DNA of 64,000 bases from Bradyrhizobium sp. B097 (lineage in GTDB: Bacteria; Pseudomonadota; Alphaproteobacteria; Rhizobiales; Xanthobacteraceae), in the NCBI RefSeq assembly GCF_038957035.1, contig NZ_CP152412.1:6754501-6818500 (forward strand). Reading direction: 5' to 3'. The position numbers were made by a program, and so were the translations under genes. The notes under the pieces are model-generated. The model saw nothing but the letters and a program-made list of their open reading frames with translations, was not told the DNA's origin and searched no databases. Positions 57,677 to 64,000 of the stretch are shown one piece after another. The stretch's first letter is position 1, and each line of letters opens with the position of its first letter.

Positions 57677-59329
57677 CTATTCCGCGACTTGGAGCGTTCC
57701 AGCGTCCTGGATTTGATCGGTTTGCTTTGCATTCACCGTCATCCAGAGATTGGCGGCCATGATCAGCGCGCCGATCAGGAACATTGCGCCCCCCGCGGCA
57801 CGGATGATGTAGAAGGGATGCATGGCCTCGACCGACTCGATGAACGAGTACTCGAGGAAACCGAGGGACGTGTAGGCGCGCCACATCAGCCCCTGCAGGA
57901 TGCCAGACACCCACATCGCGGAGATGTAGAGCACGATCCCGATCGTGGCGATCCAGAAGTGCCAGTTGACGAGCTTGAGGCTGTACAGCTGGCAATTCCA
58001 AAGCCAGGGAATCAGACAATAGAGCGCGCCGAATGATACGAAGCCGACCCAGCCCAGCGCGCCGGAATGCACGTGGCCGACCGTCCAATCGGTGTAATGA
58101 CTGAGTGAATTGACGACCCTGATTGCCATCGTGGGGCCCTCAAATGTCGCCATGCCGTAAAAGGCAACCGAGACCACCAGCATACGGAGCACCGGGTCTG
58201 TGCGCAGCTTGTCCCACGCACCCGAGAGCGTCATCAGGCCGTTGATCATGCCGCCCCATGAGGGCATCCACAGCATGATCGAGAACGTCATGCCCAGCGT
58301 TTGTGTCCAGTCCGGGAGCGCCGTGTAGTGTAAATGGTGCGGTCCAGCCCAGATGTAGAGGAAGATCAGCGCCCAGAAGTGGATAATCGAGAGGCGGTAA
58401 GAATAGACGGGGCGTTCGGCTCTCTTCGGAATGAAGTAGTACATGATCGCCAGGAAGCCGGCGGTCAGGAAGAAGCCGACCGCATTGTGGCCGTACCACC
58501 ACTGAAACATGGCATCCTGCACACCGCCCCAGGCGATGTAGGATTTCGAGCCGAATACCGAGACCGGCAATGCGGGATTGTTGCCAACGTGGAGCACCGC
58601 AATGGTGACGATAAAGGCGAGATAGAACCAGTTGGCGACGAAGATATGCGGCTCCTTCCTTTTCATCAGCGTCGTCAGAAACACAATGAGATAAGTGATC
58701 CAGACGATGGTGAGCCAGAGATCGGCGTACCACTCCGGCTCGGCGTATTCCTTGGACTGGGTGGCGCCGAAAAGGTAACCGGTGCCCGCGATCAGAATAA
58801 AAAAGTTGTAGCCAACCACCACAAACCACGGCGCAAGGTCGCCAGCGAGGCGAGTCCGGCAGGTCCTCTGCACCACGTAGAACGAGGTCGCGATAAGCAC
58901 GTTTCCGCCGAACGCAAAGATCACAGCCGACGTGTGCAGCGGGCGGAGCCGGCCGAAGCTTGTCCAGGGCAGATCGAAATTCAGTGCAGGCCAAGCAAGC
59001 TGTGACGCGATGAGAAGACCGATGGAAAAGCCCGCGATGCCCCAGAACATCGCCAGCACCGAGGCGAATTTGATCGGACCGAGATTGTAGTTCGGCCGGC
59101 CATTGATCTCCGCCGGCGGCAATAGCGCCGGCCGTTCATAGTAGCGATTGAGGATGACGGATGCGGCGGCTAGACTGGCGGCGGAAGCCAGCAATGCGTG
59201 GAAGGTAAACGCAGAATCGTGCCCCATCGCCCCGGCGAAAAAGCAAACATAGGCAGAAACAGCGAATACCGACATCAGGCCTGCTTCACCCATCGTCGTG
59301 GATTTCGAGGCAGTGGATGGGCTTGTCAT
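57677..59329 (-). CDS. fixN: Cbb3-type cytochrome c oxidase catalytic subunit FixN/CcoN
   Basis: 550 residues from the ATG at 59329 ([20 protein letters not shown]), with AAGAAGG 7 bases upstream. It is a twelve-helix haem-copper oxidase with [20 protein letters not shown] (low-spin haem ligand region), [35 protein letters not shown] (Cu-B histidines) and [20 protein letters not shown]. This is the high-affinity terminal oxidase for microaerobic and bacteroid respiration. A FixK-type box lies 66 bases upstream. Confidence 0.97.
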   Translation of the reverse strand: MTSPSTASKSTTMGEAGLMSVFAVSAYVCFFAGAMGHDSAFTFHALLASAASLAAASVILNRYYERPALLPPAEINGRPNYNLGPIKFASVLAMFWGIAGFSIGLLIASQLAWPALNFDLPWTSFGRLRPLHTSAVIFAFGGNVLIATSFYVVQRTCRTRLAGDLAPWFVVVGYNFFILIAGTGYLFGATQSKEYAEPEWYADLWLTIVWITYLIVFLTTLMKRKEPHIFVANWFYLAFIVTIAVLHVGNNPALPVSVFGSKSYIAWGGVQDAMFQWWYGHNAVGFFLTAGFLAIMYYFIPKRAERPVYSYRLSIIHFWALIFLYIWAGPHHLHYTALPDWTQTLGMTFSIMLWMPSWGGMINGLMTLSGAWDKLRTDPVLRMLVVSVAFYGMATFEGPTMAIRVVNSLSHYTDWTVGHVHSGALGWVGFVSFGALYCLIPWLWNCQLYSLKLVNWHFWIATIGIVLYISAMWVSGILQGLMWRAYTSLGFLEYSFIESVEAMHPFYIIRAAGGAMFLIGALIMAANLWMTVNAKQTDQIQDAGTLQVAE

Positions 59330-59388
59330 GTCTTGGCCTTCTTTGAAAGCGGGATGGATCGGGACCCACATTTCCGGTGCGGGAACAA

Positions 59389-59402
59389 TTGAGCGCAATC
59401 AG
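59389..59402. promoter_or_regulatory. FixK/FNR-type box upstream of fixN
   Basis: TTGAGCGCAATCAG keeps the TTGA...ATCA core. Its centre is 66 bases from the fixN ATG, which would put the start of a -41.5 class II promoter about 25 bases before it. It overlaps the stop codon of the upstream small gene. Confidence 0.55.
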
Positions 59403-59839
59403 TCGCGAAAGCGCTGCGGGAGCCCGTCGATCTCGCGGCCGAGCGCGAGCAAGGTTTGTTCATTGGGGCAGTCTTTCAGGGGACTTGCAAACTTTTCTCT
59501 TTTGACGGCGGCGGCGCAGCGGGCCTTGGCCTGACACAGGCCGCACACCCGCTGCAGATCGCGCAATACGTCACCATGGCGGGCGGCAAGCGCATTCTCG
59601 GAAAAACCCGCAAGTGCGAGGCGCTTGCTCAAGAGGTCAGGAGAGCCTGGACTTTGCACCATCGTTCGAAAAGCGGATGTGGACAGATTAAGCTCACGCG
59701 CGATCGCATCGACGTCTTGCGGGCTCAAGTAAGCCAGTTCGGATGTCCGAGACAGGCTCGCTCGCAACCGGCCAAGCAGATTCCTAAACCGCCAAGGAAA
59801 CCACCAAGGACCCCCGATATGTGCAGATTGGCTAACCAT
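59399..59839 (-). CDS. DUF6455-like small Cys-rich protein upstream of fixN
   Basis: 146 residues. LSPQDVDAIARELNLSTSAF is followed by RVCGLCQAKARCAAAVKREK and FASPLKDCPNEQTLLALGRE, giving a CxxCxxKxxC...CPN pattern typical of DUF6455. A metal or Fe-S role is plausible but unproven. A FixK-type box 55 bases upstream of the ATG and its position just before fixN suggest microaerobic expression. Confidence 0.75.
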   Translation of the reverse strand: MVSQSAHIGGPWWFPWRFRNLLGRLRASLSRTSELAYLSPQDVDAIARELNLSTSAFRTMVQSPGSPDLLSKRLALAGFSENALAARHGDVLRDLQRVCGLCQAKARCAAAVKREKFASPLKDCPNEQTLLALGREIDGLPQRFRD

Positions 59840-59887
59840 GTGTCATATCCCTCGAGGCAGCCTTAGCTGCCGGAGCCAGATTTGTTT

Positions 59888-59901
59888 TTGACATGCATCA
59901 A
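59888..59901. promoter_or_regulatory. FixK/FNR-type box upstream of the DUF6455-like gene
   Basis: TTGACATGCATCAA, 9 of 10 matches to TTGAT-N4-ATCAA. Its centre is 55 bases before the ATG at 59839. Confidence 0.75.
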
Positions 59902-60180
59902 ACAAGACCGGTTTGTGAGATCAAATCGTTTGATCCGGATCCGTCTTCCGGACCGCCGCTCGGCGGAGCGCCGCAGCGAGCCAGCTGAGCGACCGGCCGG
60001 CAAAAGTCCGGCAAGGCCTGCTTGGTGCCGCGGACAACAGGGCGCCTGCTGAATTGGCGACGGCATCGCAATGCTCCTCTCTCGAATCAACGCTCGCAAC
60101 AATGTCTTTTGCGATCGCATTTGAACTTGCAGATTGACTGCGTCATGAAATCCGCGGACCTCTGGCTAGCCGAACTCAGG

Positions 60181-60396
60181 CTAGCCACCCCATGCCGGCG
60201 GGGTTCGAAGCTCCATCGCATCGGCGAAGATGGTCCAATCGCGGACACCTCCTTGCTCGCAGAAGTCGGTCTCCGCCTGCTGTGCAGCAGCACTCAGCGA
60301 GGCGGCATCGACCTTGAACGCTGCCTGGCAGGCACGATGCTCGTGGCCGGTATCGTCGCAAACGGTCTTAATGAACCGAACGTTAAATGAAGGCAT
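60181..60396 (-). CDS. Small hypothetical protein with an upstream FixK-type box
   Basis: 71 residues (MPSFNVRFIKTVCDDTGHEH, RACQAAFKVDAASLSAAAQQ, AETDFCEQGGVRDWTIFADA). AGGAAGAGGG precedes the ATG at 60396. The pattern of a beta strand, HEHRACQ and VRDWTIFADA looks like a small alpha/beta fold. The opposite-strand frame (60022-60390) has no regulatory support. The function is unknown. Confidence 0.6.
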   Translation of the reverse strand: MPSFNVRFIKTVCDDTGHEHRACQAAFKVDAASLSAAAQQAETDFCEQGGVRDWTIFADAMELRTPPAWGG

Positions 60397-60459
60397 GACA
60401 CCCTCTTCCTGTGGGTTGGCTTAGCCATGCCTATTCTGCCATTTGCGTCAGGAGAGTAT

Positions 60460-60473
60460 TTGATTTGCCTCAA
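60460..60473. promoter_or_regulatory. FixK/FNR-type box, one mismatch
   Basis: TTGATTTGCCTCAA matches TTGAT-N4-ATCAA at 9 of 10 positions. Its centre is 70 bases upstream of the ATG at 60396. Confidence 0.6.
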
Positions 60474-60927
60474 GCCGCATCGCAAAGAGGTTGTCTGTTC
60501 CGGTTCGTCGAGATCACGTCGAAGCTTGGGCAGCGCGACGAAGCGCTCTTATTCTCCTACAGGATCCGCAATCGCTAGCTGTCGTCTCGACGGAGTGCGA
60601 CCAGGCTGGCGGATCACGCTCTATTTTGACGTAACTCCGCGGCAGCGACTTCTGGTCTGCTCATCCGTTCGACCGATTGAGTTGACACGATGATCCAGGA
60701 ATTTCTCGTCGATGCGGTTGAGAGCGGCATGGACCGTCAAGTGCGAGAAACCGATTGTTGATCTCCATCGACCCCGTATTCAATCGCCGGCAATATAGCA
60801 CCTCATGGCGACGCGACTCTTGCAAGGCAATGCTTGGCATTCTCGGGAGGCATTCCCGCAAACTCCGACTAACTGGCCAAATCACCGGGCAGAGCCTCTT
60901 CTGGCGAGAGCCGGGCGGCCGGGGGCA
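60474..60927. other. Stretch without a supportable gene
   Basis: About 450 bases. Opposed short frames (60427-60693 plus, 60661-60885 minus) show no recognisable features. Confidence 0.4.
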
Positions 60928-61149
60928 CTATCGGCGGCGAGACCTGCGCGCCCGTGATCGTGAGCAAATGAGGCGAGCCGACCCCATCCCACTTCTGACG
61001 GTCCACCCTGCCGCCGCGACCGCAAAGCCGATGATCAGGCTGGTCGCGGCCAGGGTTTCGATGAGCCCAAGGTTCAGCGCTTCAGCGCCGAGGCCTATGG
61101 CCACGATCAACGCCGACAAGGCCACCGACAATCCGAGGCGAGTGATCAA
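60928..61149 (-). CDS. Small membrane protein with two predicted helices
   Basis: 73 residues from a TTG at 61149, with GGAG about 10 bases upstream. Helices ITRLGLSVALSALIVAIGLG and LAATSLIIGFAVAAAGWTVR are followed by an Arg-rich tail. A perfect FixK-type box lies 112 bases upstream. It is unrecognised; the hydrophobic pattern and regulation make it plausible. Confidence 0.4.
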   Translation of the reverse strand: MITRLGLSVALSALIVAIGLGAEALNLGLIETLAATSLIIGFAVAAAGWTVRSGMGSARLICSRSRARRSRRR

Positions 61150-61254
61150 TTTACCATCTCCTTCGTGGCTCTCGCAGCATGATTGTCACATGTTGTTATG
61201 GCCCGATGCGCGTACGGCGCCCTTCAACATTGACACAAGGGTGCGTCCAGCATT

Positions 61255-61268
61255 TTGATTTCCATCAA
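61255..61268. promoter_or_regulatory. Perfect FixK/FNR-type box
   Basis: TTGATTTCCATCAA matches TTGAT-N4-ATCAA in full. It lies between the divergent small genes starting at 61149 (minus) and 61478 (plus) and could serve the minus-strand gene. Confidence 0.75.
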
Positions 61269-61410
61269 TTCGGCTGCTCGCCGGCTTGTTGCGGACCAAG
61301 GCGCGGCCCCAGCGAATCACCCGCGCTCGAACACGTTGCCCGCAAGCCCCCCCCCTGTCCCGCTCGCAGCGGCCGCTCGCTACCCGGCGCTCTCGACGCG
61401 CATCTGCTCC

Positions 61411-61424
61411 TTGACCTGCATCAA
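61411..61424. promoter_or_regulatory. FixK/FNR-type box upstream of the 61478 gene
   Basis: TTGACCTGCATCAA, 9 of 10 matches. Its centre is 60 bases before the ATG at 61478, suitable for class II activation. Confidence 0.75.
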
Positions 61425-61477
61425 TACGTCAGCGGCTCACTACCGATAGAAACGGCCTTCCAATCAAGGTCAGACAC

Positions 61478-61672
61478 ATGGCAGACCGAAAGACTTGGCA
61501 TCCCATCATCTTTTCGTGTCCAAATACCGGCGACCGGGTTCAAGGACTGCTGCCGGACGACGCACCCAAGCTGAGCGCCGACGACCTGCACCCGATAACT
61601 TGCGCCGCTTGTGATGGCGTCCACTTTATCGACCTGCGGACCGGCGCGATGCTCGGGGCCGAGCGTAGTTAG
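61478..61672 (+). CDS. Small zinc-ribbon-like hypothetical protein under a FixK-type box
   Basis: 64 residues: MADRKTWHPIIFSCPNTGDR, VQGLLPDDAPKLSADDLHPI, TCAACDGVHFIDLRTGAMLG. SCPNTG plus TCAACDGVHF supplies Cys and His ligands in a zinc-ribbon arrangement. The function is unknown. Expression is probably microaerobic given the box at 61411-61424. Confidence 0.65.
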   Translation: MADRKTWHPIIFSCPNTGDRVQGLLPDDAPKLSADDLHPITCAACDGVHFIDLRTGAMLGAERS

Positions 61673-62172
61673 GCCGATCCGAATGACATCAAGCGAATGC
61701 GGGATCGTCCCGTTCTCGCTTGAAGACGCTTCTGGGCTCGCAAGGGCGTGGTCGCCCCCATCAACACTCGACGCCTCACGATGACGCCGTGGGACAAGGA
61801 GACTTTCCCAACGACGAAGGATGTTCGACATGACAAGCCATGGCGACACTTACCCCGCGGCGGGCACCGTTGCGGGAGCCGCAGTCCAGTCTAAATGCTT
61901 TAGGAAGCCGATTAAGATAAACCGGCCCTCGCTTGAGCAGGTCCGGATCGATCCGACCGAAGCCCGGGAGTTGCTTTGCAGTGTCAGTCCTCATATTTCG
62001 GTTGGCGATCGGATCATATCGCAGGCGATGGCTGCGACGGCGCCACGGCCGAGGGAACCGCGGCGGCGACTGACGCGATCGAGACCACGCGCCCCTTGGG
62101 CAATATTGCGCTGCCCCTGTTTGCGCAACGGACAAGTGATGTGGTCGGTATTGTTCGGAAGGTTGCTTGAAT
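61673..62172. other. Unresolved stretch, possibly a degraded small gene
   Basis: A plus-strand frame from an ATG at 61821 or 61830 (MTSHGDTYPAAGTVAGAAVQ, KPIKINRPSLEQVRIDPTEA) seems coding at first. A different frame looks better near the end (TTRPLGNIALPLFAQRTSDV, VGIVRKVA, stop 62170). This suggests one frameshifted gene of about 115 codons. I do not recognise it. Confidence 0.3.
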
Positions 62173-62400
62173 ATGTCAGTCCGCGGCGATGAACACCGTC
62201 CAGGATCTGTTGGCAACGTGACCTGGGAACGGGTCGAAACGGCGCCCTTTGATTGGGACCTGGAGATTGCCGTAATCGAAGGTAATACCATTCACCGGCT
62301 CGTCTTCCCTTGCCGCCGAATCTTCGGCGGCTGGATCAAGGCCAAGACCGGAGAACACGTTGCTGTCCAGCCCACGCACTGGCGCATCTGGCCCAAATAG
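62173..62400 (+). CDS. Small hypothetical protein upstream of fixL
   Basis: 75 residues from the ATG at 62173 (MSVRGDEHRPGSVGNVTWER), with GGAAGG about 10 bases upstream. It ends GGWIKAKTGEHVAVQPTHWR, IWPK. The fold is probably a small beta-barrel. It lies 100 bp before fixL on the same strand. The function is unknown. Confidence 0.6.
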   Translation: MSVRGDEHRPGSVGNVTWERVETAPFDWDLEIAVIEGNTIHRLVFPCRRIFGGWIKAKTGEHVAVQPTHWRIWPK

Positions 62401-62502
62401 CGGCGACCATACATTGACGTAAATTGATACGCGTCTGCCTCCCGTAGCCCCCTGCGGCCCAACGATGTAAAGTCGATCGAATGAGAGGGCCTGCCCGGAA
62501 AT

Positions 62503-63933
62503 ATGTTCGATCGCAACTGGTACCGCTATGGCACTGCCGCGGCAGCCGCCGCGCTGGCCCTCGTGCTGCGCGCAGCGCTAGATTCGTATCTTGAGGGCCG
62601 CACGTTCACGATCATCTACCTTCCAGCCGTCGTTTTTGCCGCTTTCGCCGGCGGCCGCGGACCGGCGAGTTTCACTACCCTGCTCTGCCTGGTCATCAGC
62701 GCAGCCTTTCTTGGGAAAGGCCTCATCATCGATTGCGCAAACATGATCGATATCACCGGATTCGCGGTCCTTGGTCCCATGCTTGGCTTCATGGGCGATC
62801 GGCTGCGGCGGGAATCGGAGCAGGCGCGGTATCGGCAAGCCCATTTGCAGTCGATCCTGGACACCGTTCCGGAAGCGATGATCGTGATTGACGAGAAGGG
62901 CATCATTCGCTCGTTCAGCGCCGCGGCAGTGCGTTTGTTTGGCTGGTCACCGGACCAAGTGGTCGGAAAGAATGTCTCCAAGTTGATGCCGCAGCCCTAC
63001 CGCACCGAGCACGACCGCTACATGGATCGATATCTGACCACTGACGAGCGGCGCATCATCGGCATCGGCCGCATCGTGGTCGGCGAGCGGAGCGACGGCT
63101 CGACCTTTCCGATGGAGCTTGCCGTAGGTGAGGCCAAAGTGCGCCACGAACGCTTCTTCACCGGCTTTATCCGAGACCTCACCGAACGGCGGGCGCAGGA
63201 ACGGCGGCTGCAAGAGCTGCAATCTGAACTCGTGCACGTGTCGCGGCTGACCGCCATGGGTGAGATGGCATCGTCTATCGCCCATGAAATCAACCAGCCG
63301 CTCTCCGCCATTACAAACTACATGCGGGGCGCAAAGGCTGTGTTGGCGTCAGACAAGCCGGACGCCAATCGCATTGGTGATGCACTGGAACACGCCGCCC
63401 AACAGGCTCTGCGCGCGGGCGATATCGTCAAACGCCTGCGGGAATTCGTTGCCAAAGGCGAGACGCAGCATTCTGTGGAGAATCCGATCACGCTTCTTGA
63501 AGAGGCTGTTGCGCTGGCACTTCTCGGCGCCAAGGAACAAGGCGTGCGCGTGGCGATCCGCAGCGACCCCGATCTGCCATCAATGATCGTCGACAAGATC
63601 CAGATCCAGCAAGTCGCGCTGAACCTGATACGCAACGCGATCGAGGCGATGGCGTCCTGCCCGCGCCGCGAATTGACCGTCGGAGTTACCAAGGCCGATG
63701 GCCTCGCCAGGTTTACCGTTGCCGATACGGGCCCCGGCATCAGCCCTGATATCGCCGACCGCCTGTTCCAGCCCTTTGTCACGACGAAAGAGCATGGCAT
63801 GGGTGTGGGACTGTCAATCTGCCGGACAATCATCGAATCCCACGGCGGCCACATCGTCGCGGAAGCGAAGCCGGGCGGCGGCACGATTTTTCAGTTCACC
63901 GTGCCGTTTGCAGAGATTGGTGAAGAAGCATGA
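62503..63933 (+). CDS. fixL: Oxygen-sensing histidine kinase FixL
   Basis: 476 residues. Residues about 10-100 form several membrane helices (TFTIIYLPAVVFAAFAGG, TTLLCLVISAAFLGKGLI). A haem-PAS domain at about 110-225 has PYRTEHDRYMDRYL, the proximal His being about 170, and RRIIGIGRIVVGERSDGSTF. The dimerisation helix carries the phosphoacceptor His 261 (SSIAHEINQPLSAITNYMRG). The ATPase has NLIRNAIEAMAS, VADTGPGISP and KEHGMGVGLSICR. It phosphorylates FixJ when oxygen is low. Its stop overlaps the fixJ start (ATGA). Confidence 0.95.
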   Translation: MFDRNWYRYGTAAAAAALALVLRAALDSYLEGRTFTIIYLPAVVFAAFAGGRGPASFTTLLCLVISAAFLGKGLIIDCANMIDITGFAVLGPMLGFMGDRLRRESEQARYRQAHLQSILDTVPEAMIVIDEKGIIRSFSAAAVRLFGWSPDQVVGKNVSKLMPQPYRTEHDRYMDRYLTTDERRIIGIGRIVVGERSDGSTFPMELAVGEAKVRHERFFTGFIRDLTERRAQERRLQELQSELVHVSRLTAMGEMASSIAHEINQPLSAITNYMRGAKAVLASDKPDANRIGDALEHAAQQALRAGDIVKRLREFVAKGETQHSVENPITLLEEAVALALLGAKEQGVRVAIRSDPDLPSMIVDKIQIQQVALNLIRNAIEAMASCPRRELTVGVTKADGLARFTVADTGPGISPDIADRLFQPFVTTKEHGMGVGLSICRTIIESHGGHIVAEAKPGGGTIFQFTVPFAEIGEEA

Positions 63934-64000
63934 CTGGGCGGCGCATTCTTGTGATCGACGATGACGCCGCAATGCGGGACTCGCTCGCGTTTTTGCTTGA
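63930..64000 (+). CDS. fixJ: Response regulator FixJ, first 23 codons, runs off the window
   Basis: MTGRRILVIDDDAAMRDSLA followed by FLLE is the start of a receiver domain with the acidic pair DD. Its ATG overlaps the fixL stop, which identifies it as the cognate FixJ. Confidence 0.9.
   Translation, partial: MTGRRILVIDDDAAMRDSLAFLL

Noticed and set aside
59915..59935. GATCAAATCGTTTGATC palindrome near the FixK-type box at 59888.
   Set aside because: The half-sites are in the opposite order to a FixK/FNR box and no gene start is suitably placed.
60022..60390. A 122-codon plus-strand ORF opposite the 71-residue minus-strand gene.
   Set aside because: It has no ribosome site or regulatory element, whereas the minus-strand gene has both.

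Overview
This window looks like a chromosomal segment of a symbiotic Bradyrhizobium or a close relative (inference from gene content; no rRNA or tRNA was seen to anchor taxonomy). The right end carries the microaerobic set fixNOQP-fixGHIS, divergent from fixLJ. The middle holds a remnant of what looks like the rhizobitoxine locus, a NodPQ-type sulfate-activation pair, -24/-12 (sigma-54) promoters and many decayed genes, as expected for a symbiosis-island-like accessory region.

Layout. (1) 1-7.1 kb, minus strand: a propionate/odd-chain acyl operon bioB-pccB-pccA-racemase-mutA. Its divergent ScfR/RamB-type regulator (7.1-8.5 kb) has two inverted copies of a TTTGCA-type operator in the shared intergenic region. 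(2) 8.6-11.3 kb: wreck of a single-chain biotin-dependent acyl-CoA carboxylase. (3) 12-18.6 kb: prolyl-oligopeptidase-like enzyme, trehalose-6-phosphate synthase, and a hipBA toxin-antitoxin pair with four evenly spaced palindromic operators. (4) 19-22.3 kb: an overlapping three-gene operon, JAB-ThiF fusion (frameshifted), kinase-fold protein, DUF6527-like protein. It resembles bacterial ubiquitin-like conjugation loci and is the best candidate here for an under-described system. It is followed by ImmA-like and MFS wrecks. (5) 23.8-26.1 kb: cis-prenyltransferase, Rieske stub and class I terpene synthase. (6) 26.5-28.8 kb: a frameshifted small gene, two tandem sigma-54 promoters that each run into a strong GC hairpin (candidate small RNAs), a broken vapBC and a truncated IS3-family element. 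(7) 29-35 kb: a large MalT-type LuxR regulator, a redoxin-prolyl-hydroxylase fusion and a tannase/feruloyl esterase. (8) 35-38.5 kb: relics of an acyl-CoA ligase, a second DUF6527 gene and trbI, plus a TauD-type dioxygenase behind a third sigma-54 promoter. (9) 38.7-43.6 kb: ATP-grasp, EamA transporter (frameshifted), class I glutamine amidotransferase, and a chimera of a class V aminotransferase with the C-terminal half of a desaturase. (10) 44.6-50.6 kb: toprim relic, cysD/cysNC (nodPQ-like), a MarR regulator and small proteins. (11) 51.4-64 kb: fixS-I-H-G-P-Q-O-N, several small genes with FixK/FNR-type boxes, then fixL and the start of fixJ.

How the genes work together. At the left end, biotin synthase supplies the cofactor of propionyl-CoA carboxylase; the racemase and methylmalonyl-CoA mutase then carry the product to succinyl-CoA. 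At the right end, FixL/FixJ would sense low oxygen and, through FixK, drive the high-affinity cbb3 oxidase (fixNOQP), its copper pump and assembly factors (fixGHIS), and apparently several small proteins between them. The middle is dominated by decay: at least eight genes carry frameshifts, two of them exactly at six-base G tracts. Raw-read confirmation of those positions decides whether they are pseudogenes, phase-variable genes or sequence errors.
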